Assembly (NCBI GenBank): GCA_030645955.1
Contig: JAUSMR010000153.1
Coordinates: forward strand, 1 to 64,000
Origin: Gallionella sp.
GTDB lineage: Bacteria > Pseudomonadota > Gammaproteobacteria > Burkholderiales > Gallionellaceae
Reading direction: 5' to 3'
DNA: 64,000 nt
The position numbers and the translations under genes are program-made. Shown here in pieces: positions 18,050-27,632 of this stretch. How positions within the stretch are numbered: position 1 is the first letter of the stretch; each line of letters opens with the position of its first letter. The notes below the pieces were generated by a model that saw only the letters and a program-made list of their open reading frames with translations, was not told the DNA's origin and did not search any database.

Positions 18050-19360
18050 TTGAGCACACTTTATATTCGTTTGCCTTCCAAGGCCGCTGCCGGCAACGCG
18101 CCGCACTGGCCCGGCCTGCCCTGCCCGTTTGCACTGGTGTCGCATGACGCCTCAATCGTGCGTCAAGGTGTAATGCCATTACCGGATTTATCCGGCACGA
18201 TAGCCAAGGTGCAGCGCGTGGTGTTGCTGCTGGCCGCTGGCGATGTCACCTTGCTGCGCGTTAAAGTGCCCCCGCTATCGCCCGCCAGACTAAAGGCCGC
18301 ATTACCCAACCTGGTGGAAGATCAGTTGATTGCCGACCTGTCAGATTGTGTGGTAGTCGCGGGGGGCCTGGCCGATGGATTACGCACCGCCGCAGTGGCG
18401 CAACGCGCCTGGCTCGATACGCTGGCCAGGACATTGATCGCGCTCGGCGCCCACCAGATTGCGGCGCTGCCCGCGCAATTGTGTTTGCCATATCAGTCCG
18501 ATCAACCAGGTCAGCCGGGCAGCGTGATCGTTGCCGTAAATGAACATAGCAACGCTATCGACATGACGTTCCGCTTGTCCGAACATGACGGTATCGGCCT
18601 GGCGATCAGCACAGACCCGAATGAACCGGCTGCGCGCGAGGCGATCCAGGCATTGTGCGCGGTTGTGCCGGAGGCACCGATTTCGCTGTATGTGCCGCAA
18701 TCCGGGCTGCACGCCTATCAGAAAGCGGTCAACGATAACGGCGCACCGAATAAACGCATCAGCGTATTGGCCGATAACTGGTCGCTCTGGATTTCCGGCG
18801 CCAACGGCACGGCGCCCGATTTGATGGCGGGGCCGGGCGCGGGAGCCGGTCCCAGGCTGGACTTGCGCGCATGGCGCTGGCCGCTGGCGCTGGCCGCTGC
18901 GGTCATGGCCATCAATGTCGCCGCCCTGAATATCGACTGGTGGCGCATGAAGGCCGAGGCCAATTCCCTGCGCGCGGCCATGACCCAAATCTACAAATCG
19001 GCTTTTCCGAAAGAGACTGTAATCATTGATCCTGTCGCGCAAATGCGGCGGAAGATCGCTGCGGCCAGGCACGATGCCGGGCTGGCCGCAGCGGATGATT
19101 TTACGGCGATCACAGCGACCTTTGGTGAAGCGTGGGCAAGCGTTGCGACAGCAACCGGCAAGACTCCTGATATTGCCGCGCTCGAATATCGCGAACGCAG
19201 CCTGCTCGTGCGCTTGAAGCCTTTCACTGGCTCGGTCAATATGCGCAATGACGAAGCACTGACGCAACAGATGAAAGCCGCGCTGGCTGAACGCAACCTG
19301 TCGCTAGACCAGGAACCTTCCGGGTCGGCGGCGGTATGGAAAATCCGGAGCGCGAAATGA
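18050..19360 (+). CDS. gspL: Type II secretion inner-membrane platform protein GspL
   Basis: A 436-residue protein: an actin-like cytoplasmic domain (1-260) that binds GspE, one membrane segment (WPLALAAAVMAINVAALNI, about 281-299), and a periplasmic ferredoxin-like domain. The start is a TTG (18050) 15 bp after gspK. The linker before the membrane helix is glycine/proline rich (GPGAGAGPRLD). It overlaps gspM by 4 bp. Confidence 0.9.
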   Translation: MSTLYIRLPSKAAAGNAPHWPGLPCPFALVSHDASIVRQGVMPLPDLSGTIAKVQRVVLLLAAGDVTLLRVKVPPLSPARLKAALPNLVEDQLIADLSDCVVVAGGLADGLRTAAVAQRAWLDTLARTLIALGAHQIAALPAQLCLPYQSDQPGQPGSVIVAVNEHSNAIDMTFRLSEHDGIGLAISTDPNEPAAREAIQALCAVVPEAPISLYVPQSGLHAYQKAVNDNGAPNKRISVLADNWSLWISGANGTAPDLMAGPGAGAGPRLDLRAWRWPLALAAAVMAINVAALNIDWWRMKAEANSLRAAMTQIYKSAFPKETVIIDPVAQMRRKIAAARHDAGLAAADDFTAITATFGEAWASVATATGKTPDIAALEYRERSLLVRLKPFTGSVNMRNDEALTQQMKAALAERNLSLDQEPSGSAAVWKIRSAK

Positions 19361-19869
19361 ATCTGAACAATCTGTTGAATCAATCCAGGCAATCGTTCTC
19401 GGAATTCTGGGCGGCGCGCGATGCGCGCGAACACGCGATGCTTGCTGCTGCCGCCGTCGTGGTGGCGCTCGGCCTGACCTATGCTTTGCTGATCGCCCCT
19501 GCCCTGACCGGTCGCGAGCAACTGGGCAAAAACATGCCGGTGCTGCGCCAGCAAGTCGCGCAACTGCAGGCATTGTCGAAAGAAGCTGCGGCGATTTCCG
19601 GAAGCTCCGCGCCGCCCATGACCGCGATGTCCAGGGAGAGTATCGAAACCGCGCTCGCGCGCAAAGGTTTAAAACCGCAAAGCGTGATGCTGTCCGGTGA
19701 CCTTGCAAAGGTGCAACTCACAGCCGTCTCTTTTGCCAGTACGCTTAGCTGGCTGGACGATATGCAAAACACCGCCCTGCTTTCCGTAGTCGATGCCAAT
19801 ATCGCTGCATCGTCTCAAACCGATACAGTCGATGTGACATTGACATTGCGGCAACCAGGGAATGAATAA
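19357..19869 (+). CDS. gspM: Type II secretion inner-membrane protein GspM
   Basis: A 170-residue protein with a short cytoplasmic start, a membrane helix (HAMLAAAAVVVALGLTYALLIAP, first 20 residues shown in part as AAAAVVVALGLTYALL) and a periplasmic coiled-coil/ferredoxin-like domain (RQQVAQLQALSKEAAAI). GGAG lies before the ATG at 19357, which overlaps the gspL stop; an ATG 7 codons upstream is less likely. It partners GspL. Confidence 0.9.
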   Translation: MNLNNLLNQSRQSFSEFWAARDAREHAMLAAAAVVVALGLTYALLIAPALTGREQLGKNMPVLRQQVAQLQALSKEAAAISGSSAPPMTAMSRESIETALARKGLKPQSVMLSGDLAKVQLTAVSFASTLSWLDDMQNTALLSVVDANIAASSQTDTVDVTLTLRQPGNE

Positions 19870-19955
19870 TTTGATTTTCAAACAAAATCCTGTGCGACCA
19901 TCAGGCAAATTTATAAAGTATTCTGGCAGATTTGGACTTATGCAAACGGTTGAAT

Positions 19956-20055
19956 GTAGCCTGGATGGAACACAGTGGAATCCGGGTTCGCTGTCAATCA
20001 ACCCCGGACGCGCTTCGCCCTTCGGCCAAGCTCAGGACAGGCTTCTCCGGGCTAC
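19956..20055. repeat. Intergenic palindromic repeat between gspM and gspN
   Basis: The ends GTAGCCTGG and CCGGGCTAC are inverted; the interior contains AATCCGGG and AAGCTCAGGACAGG words typical of dispersed repeats. It splits the secretion operon with a 231-bp gap and contains no gene. Confidence 0.65.
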
Positions 20056-20100
20056 GATTGGAGATTCGCATATGTCCTGTAAACGTAAAAAGGACAGCCA

Positions 20101-20874
20101 TTGCGCCGCATCTTGATATGGTCGCTCGCGGGAATGATAAGTATTGCTTTCACCGCGCTGGCTTTTTTCCCCGCGGCCTGGATAGCGGCGATCGTAGAGA
20201 AACAGACCGCAGGACGCTTGACGCTTGGGGATGCGCAAGGCACATTATGGCGCGGCGCGGCCTTTATCGGCGGCGCGGCGAGCGATAGCGATGCGGTAGC
20301 GCCGCTGTTGCCCGGACGCTTCTCCTGGCGGTTGTCTCCGATGATATTTCTGGCCATTGTTGACGCCGAACTGGAAAATGCCGAAGCGCTGTCGCAACCT
20401 GTCAGCGTGACCGGCAGTTGGCAGCAATGGCAAGTGAGTCCGGCTGCGGTTTTATTGCCGGCGGAACGGCTGGTGGCACTGGGCGCGCCGCTGAATACAG
20501 TGCAGCCATCCGGCCAGATGCGGTTATCATGGGGGACGCTGCAATTGGCGCGACAGGATGGAATAATCGGGATGACCGGATCAATGAACCTGGATATGAA
20601 TGACATGGCATCGCGGATGTCGCCGATCAAACCGTTAGGCAGTTATAATCTGTCGCTCGACTGGCACGGACCGCAAGCGGCTGTGACACTCAAGACGATC
20701 AAAGGGCCGATGCTATTAAGCGGCTCAGGAACATTCGCCAATGGGCGATTGCAGTTTTCCGGCAAGGCAGAAGCAGAAGCAGGGCACGAAGAGAGGCTGG
20801 CAAATTTGCTGAATTTGCTGGGGCAACGCCGCAGAGAGGGCGACAAAGACATTATTGCGCTAGAGTCCAAATGA
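20101..20874 (+). CDS. gspN: Type II secretion protein GspN
   Basis: A 257-residue protein with an N-terminal membrane anchor (IWSLAGMISIAFTALAFFP, residues 5-23) and a periplasmic domain containing GRLTLGDAQGTLWRGAAF, the GspN signature. The start is TTG at 20101 with AAGGAC 6 bp upstream. GspN is an accessory, non-universal secretion component. Overlaps gspD by ATGA, so it is translated with the secretin. Confidence 0.88.
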   Translation: MRRILIWSLAGMISIAFTALAFFPAAWIAAIVEKQTAGRLTLGDAQGTLWRGAAFIGGAASDSDAVAPLLPGRFSWRLSPMIFLAIVDAELENAEALSQPVSVTGSWQQWQVSPAAVLLPAERLVALGAPLNTVQPSGQMRLSWGTLQLARQDGIIGMTGSMNLDMNDMASRMSPIKPLGSYNLSLDWHGPQAAVTLKTIKGPMLLSGSGTFANGRLQFSGKAEAEAGHEERLANLLNLLGQRRREGDKDIIALESK

Positions 20875-23024
20875 GAAAAATCAAATTGACAGCAATACAG
20901 GCACCGGCAGTATGGTGCTGCCGGAGTGCAATGATCGTTTTGCTATGCGCAATTGCGGGTGTGCAGCCGGTACTAGCCCAGGATACCGGCATCAACGAAG
21001 TAACCGGCGCGAATGAAGCAGCAGGCACGAATAAGGGCACACTCAATTTCGTCGATGCCGATATCGAATCCGTGATTGCGGCAATCGGCGATTACACCAG
21101 TACGACTTTCATCATCGACCCGCGTGTCAAAGGCAAGGTCAACCTGGTATCGGAAAAACCGCTCACCAAGGCTCAGGCATTTCAGCTCCTGACTTCAGTG
21201 TTGCGCCTGCATGGTTACACGGTGGTGACCAGCAACGGGTACACCAAAGTGGTGCCGGAAGCGGATGCCAAATTGCAGTCAGGCCCGATCCAGACCGGCG
21301 CAGTGCGCGGCGACCAGATTGCGACGCAGGTTTTCCGCTTGAATTTTGAGTCCGCAGCCAATCTGGTGACGGTATTGCGCCCGCTGATTGCACCTAACAA
21401 CACGATCAACGCCAACCCTGGAAACAACACGCTGGTCATCACCGACTACGCCGACAACCTGCAGCGGCTGGGCAAGATAATCGCGACACTGGATAAACCC
21501 GCAAGCGGCGATCTGGATGTGATACCTGTCCGTTACGCGATCGCCAGCGATATCGCGGCGATGGTCAATCGCTTGCTTGAACCGGGAGCCGCGAGCCCGG
21601 GTGGCGATGCCGGGCGCATCAGCCTGCTGGCGGAATCGCGCAGCAATTCGATCATTGTGCGCGCGCCATCCGAGGCTCGCGCCAACCTGGCGAAATCGCT
21701 GATCGCAAAACTCGATCTGCCGACCGAGCATCCAGGCAATGTACATGTCGTGTATTTAAAGAATGCGGAAGCGACCAAGCTCGCGCAAACCTTGCGTGCC
21801 GTGGTGTCGTCGGAAGTTTCCGCGTCAAGTTCCGCACCTCCTGGGTCGCCCATGCCAGTAACTGCTCAGCAGCCTCTGCCAAGCGGCGGTCCGGCAGGAT
21901 TCATTCAAGCCGATGCAGCGACCAATACCCTGATCATCACGGCCAGCGAGCCGGTCTACCGCAATTTGCGCTTCATTATCGAACAGCTCGACGCGCGCCG
22001 CGCCCAGGTCTATATCGAGTCGCTGATCGTCGAAGTCAGCGCCACGCGAGCCGCCGAATTCGGCGTGCAATGGGCCGGCCTGTCGGGGAATGCCACCAGC
22101 AATTATCGGGTCGGTGGCGTGACCGGATTTGCCACCGGAGGGGATAACCTGATCAACCAGGCGGCCGCATCGACTACCGGCGGTGCATTGCCACCGGGCA
22201 ACGGCTTATCGCTCGGCATCTTCCGCCAGATCGGTGGACAGCTCAGCCTGGGTGCATTGGCCCGCGCGCTGGCATCCGACGACGACGCCAACATCCTGTC
22301 GATGCCCAACCTGATCACGCTCGACAACGAGGAAGCGAAGATCATCGTCGGCCAGAACGTGCCCTTCATCACCGGCCAGTACACCACCACGGCATCGGGC
22401 GGCGGCGCGGGTGTGAATCCCTTCCAGACCATCGAGCGCAAGGATATCGGCCTGTCGCTGCGCGTGCGGCCGCAGATATCCGAAGGTGGCACGGTCAAGA
22501 TGGCGATCTATCAGGAAACCTCGAGCGTGCAGGATGCAACCGGCTCCGCCGGCATCATCACCAACAAACGTTCCATTGATACCAACGTGCTGGTCGACGA
22601 TGGTCAGATCATCGTGCTGGGCGGACTGATCGACGATACCCAGAGTGATGGCGTCGTCAAAGTGCCTGGCCTGGGCGACATTCCTATCCTCGGCAACCTG
22701 TTCAAATACCAGAAACGCACTCGCAAAAAAACCAACTTGATGGTGTTCCTGCGTCCGACCGTGATACGCAACAACGAGCAAAGCGTGAATCTGACAGGCA
22801 ATCGTTACGATTTCATCCGCAACGCCGAGATCGCCGCGCAGCCGGAAAATTCCATGGTACTGCCGAACATGGGTGCTCCACTGTTGCCGCCGCTGCAGGA
22901 CGGGCACGTGGCCGGCGGCATCTTATCCAGTCAGGCCGAGCCTGGCACTGCTGATAAGCAGCCGGAGCTTGCACAAAATCCTGCTTCCCAGGAACCGGCT
23001 GTGACGTCAGCACCGCAGCAATAA
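20871..23024 (+). CDS. gspD: Type II secretin GspD
   Basis: A 717-residue outer-membrane channel subunit. A signal peptide (VLLCAIAGVQPVLAQ, about residues 23-37) precedes the N0 domain (LNFVDADIESVIAAIGDYT), N1-N3 domains (GYTKVVPEADAK; NTLIITASEPVYRNL), and the secretin core with VPFITGQYT and the near-C-terminal VPGLGDIPILGNLF. The C-terminal 90 residues are low-complexity (QPEL, AQNPAS). It overlaps gspN and precedes gspE by 17 bp. Confidence 0.96.
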   Translation: MRKIKLTAIQAPAVWCCRSAMIVLLCAIAGVQPVLAQDTGINEVTGANEAAGTNKGTLNFVDADIESVIAAIGDYTSTTFIIDPRVKGKVNLVSEKPLTKAQAFQLLTSVLRLHGYTVVTSNGYTKVVPEADAKLQSGPIQTGAVRGDQIATQVFRLNFESAANLVTVLRPLIAPNNTINANPGNNTLVITDYADNLQRLGKIIATLDKPASGDLDVIPVRYAIASDIAAMVNRLLEPGAASPGGDAGRISLLAESRSNSIIVRAPSEARANLAKSLIAKLDLPTEHPGNVHVVYLKNAEATKLAQTLRAVVSSEVSASSSAPPGSPMPVTAQQPLPSGGPAGFIQADAATNTLIITASEPVYRNLRFIIEQLDARRAQVYIESLIVEVSATRAAEFGVQWAGLSGNATSNYRVGGVTGFATGGDNLINQAAASTTGGALPPGNGLSLGIFRQIGGQLSLGALARALASDDDANILSMPNLITLDNEEAKIIVGQNVPFITGQYTTTASGGGAGVNPFQTIERKDIGLSLRVRPQISEGGTVKMAIYQETSSVQDATGSAGIITNKRSIDTNVLVDDGQIIVLGGLIDDTQSDGVVKVPGLGDIPILGNLFKYQKRTRKKTNLMVFLRPTVIRNNEQSVNLTGNRYDFIRNAEIAAQPENSMVLPNMGAPLLPPLQDGHVAGGILSSQAEPGTADKQPELAQNPASQEPAVTSAPQQ

Positions 23025-23041
23025 ATCGCAATGAGGTGCCC

Positions 23042-24472
23042 ATGAGTGATTCTGTGATGGATGCCCGCCTACTCCCCTACTCGTTCGCTCGCGACTTCGC
23101 GCTGCTGGCACAGCGCAAAGGCAGCACCGTCGAAGTCTGGGTGTCGGATGCGACCAAGACCAGCGCGATCGCGGAAGTGAGCCGCAATTTCGGGCGCATC
23201 AGGCTGAAAGCGATGCCGCGCGTGGAACTCGAAGCGGCGATCGCCAAAGCCTATGCGGGTTCTGGCGGCGATGCGGCGCAGGTTATCGATGAGTATGAGT
23301 CCGATCTCGACCTGGCAAAATTGATGCTGGACATGCCCGCGATCGAAGACTTGCTGGAATCGGCCGATGACGCGCCGGTGATCCGCATGATCAACGCCCT
23401 GCTGACACAGGCATTGCGCGAGGGCGCATCGGATATCCATATTGAGCCGTTCGAGCAGGTTTCGGTGGTGCGCTTCCGCATCGACGGGACCTTGCGCGAT
23501 GTGGTGCGGCCGAAGAAAGCGATCCACGCCTCGCTGATCTCGCGCATCAAGATCATGGCACAGCTCGACATCGCCGAAAAACGCTTGCCGCAGGATGGCC
23601 GCATCACGCTGCGTGTCGGCGGCAAACCGGTCGATGTGCGTGTCTCCACGCTGCCCACCGGACACGGCGAACGCGCGGTGTTGCGTCTGCTCGACAAGGA
23701 AGCAGGCCGGCTCGACCTGCAGAATCTGGGCATGAGTCCGGAAGTGCTGACTCAATTCGACAAGCTGATCGCGCAGCCGCACGGCATCGTGCTGGTCACC
23801 GGTCCGACCGGCTCGGGCAAGACCACCACGCTGTATGCCGCGCTGTCGCGGCTGAATGCGACCAGCACCAATATCCTGACGGTGGAAGACCCGATCGAAT
23901 ACGAACTGAACGGCATCGGCCAGACCCAGGTCAATCCGCGCATCGACATGACGTTCGCCAAGGCGCTGCGCGCGATCCTGCGCCAGGACCCGGACATCAT
24001 CATGATCGGCGAGATCCGCGATCTGGAAACCGCGCAGATCGCGGTGCAGGCATCATTGACCGGCCACCTGGTGCTGGCGACCTTGCACACCAACGATTCG
24101 GCGGCGGCGGTCACACGTTTGCTCGACATGGGCATCGAACCGTTCCTGCTCTCGTCATCATTGCTTGGCGTGGTCGCGCAGCGCCTGGTGCGCAAATTAT
24201 GCCCGCACTGCAAGCGGCATGAGGGCCAGTTCTGGCATGAAGCAGGTTGCGACAAATGCGGCCACACCGGCTATCAGGGCCGGGTCGGCGTGTATGAGTT
24301 ATTGCTGACCACCGATCAGATACGCGCGCAAATTCACAACCGTGCATCGGAAGCCGACATCCGCGCCACCGCGCAGCATGACGGGATGCGCACGATGCGC
24401 GAGGATGGAGAGCGCTGGCTGGCCGACGGTACGACGACGCAGGCAGAATTGATGCGTGTCACGAAGGATTAA
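23042..24472 (+). CDS. gspE: Type II secretion ATPase GspE
   Basis: A 476-residue hexameric ATPase. The N1E/N2E region is followed by EGASDIHIEPFE, VRFRIDG and the Walker A GPTGSGKTTTLYAAL (near 258-272), Asp box (TVEDPIEYE), Walker B (DIIMIGEIRD) and His box (HLVLATLHTND). A zinc tetracysteine CPHC...CDKC, here with a shortened insert, follows near 385-410. GAGG before the ATG at 23042 favours this start over a GTG 6 bp earlier. It powers pseudopilus assembly from the cytoplasmic face. Confidence 0.96.
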   Translation: MSDSVMDARLLPYSFARDFALLAQRKGSTVEVWVSDATKTSAIAEVSRNFGRIRLKAMPRVELEAAIAKAYAGSGGDAAQVIDEYESDLDLAKLMLDMPAIEDLLESADDAPVIRMINALLTQALREGASDIHIEPFEQVSVVRFRIDGTLRDVVRPKKAIHASLISRIKIMAQLDIAEKRLPQDGRITLRVGGKPVDVRVSTLPTGHGERAVLRLLDKEAGRLDLQNLGMSPEVLTQFDKLIAQPHGIVLVTGPTGSGKTTTLYAALSRLNATSTNILTVEDPIEYELNGIGQTQVNPRIDMTFAKALRAILRQDPDIIMIGEIRDLETAQIAVQASLTGHLVLATLHTNDSAAAVTRLLDMGIEPFLLSSSLLGVVAQRLVRKLCPHCKRHEGQFWHEAGCDKCGHTGYQGRVGVYELLLTTDQIRAQIHNRASEADIRATAQHDGMRTMREDGERWLADGTTTQAELMRVTKD

Positions 24473-24477
24473 CAAGC

Positions 24478-25698
24478 GTGCCGGCATTCAGTTACGAAGC
24501 CGTTGACGCGGACGGCGCCACCAAGAAAGGCGTAGTCAATGCCGACAGCGCGCGTGCCGCGCGCGCCGAGTTGCGCACCCAGGGTCTGGTGCCGATCACT
24601 GTCGATGCGATTGCGACCCAGCTCGACGAAGCGGGCCATGCCAGAACCCGCGCATTCGGCGATCATCTGTCGACCGTGGAGCTGGCGCTGTTCACCCGGC
24701 AACTGGCCAGCCTGCTGGAAGCCAGCCTGCCGCTGGAGCAGGCATTCTCCGCGTTGCAGGAGCAAGCCGAACGCACTTATGTGCGCGACCTGGTCGCTTC
24801 AATCCGTTCTGAAGTGATGGGCGGCGCCTCGCTGTCCGATGCGCTGGCGCGGCATCCGCGCGATTTTGCCGACATCTATCGCGCGCTGGTCGCCTCCGGC
24901 GAGCAGATCGGCCAGTTGGCGCGCGTGCTGTCGCGGCTGGCCGACTATATCGAGCGGCGCAATGAACTGATGCAAAAGGTCAAGCTCGCGTTCACCTATC
25001 CGGCAATCGTCACCGTGGTGGCTTTTTTGATCGTGATCTTTTTGCTGACCTATGTGGTGCCGCAGATCGTGTCGGTATTCGCCAATACCAAACAGCAGCT
25101 GCCGTTCCTGACCGTGGTGATGTTAGGCGTTTCGGATTTCGTGCGGAATTACGGCTGGATCGTTTTGCTGGCCGTCATCGCGCTGGCTTTCGCCTGGCAT
25201 CGCGCATTAAAAAACCCTGCAATCAGGCTGCGCTGGCATACCTGGCTGCTGACCGCACCGCTGTATGGAAGATTCGAGCGCAGCCTCAACACGGCGCGCT
25301 TCGCCAGCACACTGGCGATCACAACCGGTTCCGGTGTGCCGATCTTGCGAGCGCTGCAAACCAGCCGCGACACCCTGACCAATGTCGCGATGCGCGCACA
25401 GGTCGAGGCGGCGACGGCCAGCGTGCGCGAAGGCGTGAGCCTGGCGCGCGCGCTGTCGGCGCACCAGTATTTCCCGGCAATGTTGATCCACATGATCCGC
25501 GCCGGCGAGGTCACCGGTGAATTGCCGGCGATGCTGGAGCGCGCCGCCAACGCACAGGAGCAGGATCTGGAACGGCGCGCAATGACGATAGCCGGATTGC
25601 TCGAACCGGCGCTGATCCTGGCGATGGGTGTGGTGGTACTGCTGATCGTGCTGGCTGTGCTGATGCCGATAATCGAGATCAACCAGTTGGTGCGCTAA
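24478..25698 (+). CDS. gspF: Type II secretion platform protein GspF
   Basis: A 406-residue polytopic protein, start GTG at 24478. Two homologous T2SSF halves (ELALFTRQLASLLEASLPL near 65-85 and FASTLAITTGSGVPILRAL near 275-293) and three membrane helices (around 170, 220, and LILAMGVVVLLIVLAVLMP at the end) are visible. It starts 5 bp after gspE and forms the membrane platform that GspE acts on. Confidence 0.95.
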   Translation: MPAFSYEAVDADGATKKGVVNADSARAARAELRTQGLVPITVDAIATQLDEAGHARTRAFGDHLSTVELALFTRQLASLLEASLPLEQAFSALQEQAERTYVRDLVASIRSEVMGGASLSDALARHPRDFADIYRALVASGEQIGQLARVLSRLADYIERRNELMQKVKLAFTYPAIVTVVAFLIVIFLLTYVVPQIVSVFANTKQQLPFLTVVMLGVSDFVRNYGWIVLLAVIALAFAWHRALKNPAIRLRWHTWLLTAPLYGRFERSLNTARFASTLAITTGSGVPILRALQTSRDTLTNVAMRAQVEAATASVREGVSLARALSAHQYFPAMLIHMIRAGEVTGELPAMLERAANAQEQDLERRAMTIAGLLEPALILAMGVVVLLIVLAVLMPIIEINQLVR

Positions 25699-25766
25699 CG
25701 GTATGGAAACCTCTATAGAAATACAAAAAACTCCGTCATTCCCGCGCAGGCGAAAATCCAGTTTTT

Positions 25767-25824
25767 GTAGGGCGGGCTATGCCCGCCGCGGATCAAGCTA
25801 GCTGTCGGGCGCAGCCCGACCTAC
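25767..25824. repeat. Palindromic repeat between gspF and gspC
   Basis: Left arm 25767-25789 (GTAGGGCGGGCTATGCCCG) and right arm ending GCAGCCCGACCTAC at 25824 are imperfect inverted copies, each with its own internal palindrome. It may reduce gspC expression relative to gspF. Confidence 0.75.
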
Positions 25825-25870
25825 GAATAGCTTGTTACCTTTGAAACGGAATTGAACTAAAAGGAACACA

Positions 25871-26278
25871 ATGAAGCGCTGGCCCCTGATTGCAAGTTTT
25901 GTATTGTTCGTTGCCTTGTGCGTATCGGCTGCATACTGGGCAATCCAATTGCTCAAGCCGCCGGTGCGTGCCGTCGCGGCACCGCCACAAACGGCCCAGC
26001 CGGCTCCAAAATTGGATAAGGCGGCGGGATTATTTGGCGGTCGTTCATCTTTCGCCGTCGCCAGCAATTTTCAATTAAAGGGAGTTGTGGTCGCCAGCAA
26101 TCCGGCAGAAAGTGTCGCAATCCTGTCAGCTAACGGCAAGCCGGCTCAAGCGGTCAGAACCAATGAAGAACTGATGCCCGGCGTAACGGTCAAGGAAGTG
26201 CAACGAGGCTACGTGTTGCTGTTGGAAAGCGGCGTAGTCAAGCGGGTCGAATTACCCGAAAAAGCGAAGCGCAGGTAA
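25871..26278 (+). CDS. gspC: Short type II secretion protein GspC (no PDZ domain)
   Basis: A 135-residue protein: membrane helix (PLIASFVLFVALCVSAAYWA, residues 5-24), a proline/alanine linker, and a homology-region domain with SNFQLKGVVVASNPAESVA, ILSANGKPAQAVRTNEEL and VQRGYVLLLESGVVKRVEL. This is the domain that contacts GspD N0. The C-terminal PDZ or coiled-coil seen in larger GspC proteins is absent. It closes the operon, 172 bp after gspF with a repeat in between, whereas gspC usually comes first. Confidence 0.8.
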   Translation: MKRWPLIASFVLFVALCVSAAYWAIQLLKPPVRAVAAPPQTAQPAPKLDKAAGLFGGRSSFAVASNFQLKGVVVASNPAESVAILSANGKPAQAVRTNEELMPGVTVKEVQRGYVLLLESGVVKRVELPEKAKRR

Positions 26279-26308
26279 AAACGTGAATTAATCGTTGTGC
26301 CAAACTAT

Positions 26309-26340
26309 GGTGTTTCCCACGCCTATGCGGGGGAAACACC
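26309..26340. terminator. Hairpin between convergent gspC and apbC
   Basis: 26309-26321 pairs with 26328-26340 (13 bp, one mismatch, 6-nt loop). It lies between two convergent genes, the right place for a bidirectional terminator, but no T tract follows directly. It resembles a type I-E CRISPR repeat only in being a GC palindrome. Confidence 0.5.
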
Positions 26341-26348
26341 TGGATGAC

Positions 26349-27443
26349 TCAGGTGTTTTGCACCACGATTTTCGGGAAAGCAGCGCTGTGATCCTGCGCC
26401 ATTTCCGCAACCTTGACAGCGATGCGGCGAGCGATCTGTTTGTATACCCTGGCGATATTGCCGTTGGGATCAGCCACCACTGTCGGATTGCCGGAGTCCG
26501 TTTGTTCACGTATGCGGATATCCAGCGGCAGGCTGCCGAGAAGCTCGGTGTTGTAATCGGCGCACATCTTCTCGCCGCCGCCCGCGCCGAAGATATGTTC
26601 TTCGTGTCCGCATTTGGAGCAGATGTGCGTGCTCATGTTTTCCACGATGCCCACGATCTTGATACCGACCTTCTCAAACATCTTGAGACCCTTGCGCGCA
26701 TCCATCAGCGCGATATCCTGCGGGGTGGTCACAATCACAGCGCCGGTAACCGGCACTTGCTGGGCCAGTGAAAGCTGGATGTCGCCGGTGCCGGGTGGCA
26801 AATCCACAATCAAATAATCCAGATTATCCCAACGCGTCTGGCGCAACAATTGATCCAGTGCCTGCACGACCATCGGGCCGCGCCAGATCATCGGTGTGTC
26901 ATCGTTGGCGATAAGAAAACCGATAGACATCGCCTGCAGGCCATGATTGGTCATCGGTTCCATGAAATTGCCACCAATCGTATTAGGCTGACCGGAAATG
27001 CCCAGCATGGTCGGTTGCGATGGTCCATAGATATCGGCATCCAGCATGCCGACGCGCGCGCCTTCGGCAGCCAGGGCCAATGCAATATTTACCGCGGTGG
27101 TGGATTTGCCCACCCCACCCTTGCCACTCGCTACTGCGATGATATTTTTCACGCCGTCCACCAGCTTTGCGCCGCGCTGCACAGCGTGCGGCACGACCTG
27201 GCTGGTCACTTTGACGCTGACGCCACCGCTGTTCGGCAATGCGGCTTTGAGATGCGCTTCGACCATCGCGCGAATTTCGCCCCACACACTCTGGGCAGGG
27301 TAGCCGAGCATAATATCAAGCGACACATCGTTGCCGCTGATCTTGATGTTCTTCACGGATTTGCCGCTGACGAAATCTTTCCTGGTGTTCGGGTCAATCA
27401 AATTCTTCAATGCGCTCTGCACATCTGCTTCGTTAAAACTCAT
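26349..27443 (-). CDS. apbC: Mrp/ApbC iron-sulfur cluster carrier ATPase
   Basis: A 364-residue protein. The N-terminal DUF59 (MIP18-like) domain spans about 1-90, then the deviant Walker A ASGKGGVGKSTTAVNIA (about 105-121), switch DADIYGPSQPTM, and VENMSTHICSKCGHEEHIFG with the CxxC that holds the bridging [4Fe-4S] cluster near 280-300. AGGAG is 6 bp before the ATG at 27443. It delivers Fe-S clusters to apoproteins; the nearby dsr operon encodes many Fe-S proteins, although this gene is a general housekeeping factor. Confidence 0.95.
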   Translation of the reverse strand: MSFNEADVQSALKNLIDPNTRKDFVSGKSVKNIKISGNDVSLDIMLGYPAQSVWGEIRAMVEAHLKAALPNSGGVSVKVTSQVVPHAVQRGAKLVDGVKNIIAVASGKGGVGKSTTAVNIALALAAEGARVGMLDADIYGPSQPTMLGISGQPNTIGGNFMEPMTNHGLQAMSIGFLIANDDTPMIWRGPMVVQALDQLLRQTRWDNLDYLIVDLPPGTGDIQLSLAQQVPVTGAVIVTTPQDIALMDARKGLKMFEKVGIKIVGIVENMSTHICSKCGHEEHIFGAGGGEKMCADYNTELLGSLPLDIRIREQTDSGNPTVVADPNGNIARVYKQIARRIAVKVAEMAQDHSAAFPKIVVQNT

Positions 27444-27632
27444 CACTCACTCCTGAATTGGATAAAACTAAAGATTGAATTTTAAACTAACTGACCAGTT
27501 CTGTCGGGTATTTTTTGCTCCCGTCATGAACAGTGAATGCGCTGCCCAGAATGGAAATCTATCGCGTTTGTTGCGCTATCTATAAGTTCGCCCCATAGAA
27601 TGGCAAATGGCTGTCAGGCGAGATACTTCCTG

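Noticed and set aside
26309..26340. CRISPR-repeat-like palindrome between gspC and apbC
   Set aside because: It is a single copy with no spacer array, and the likeness to type I-E repeats is only a GC-rich palindrome; its place between convergent genes fits a terminator.
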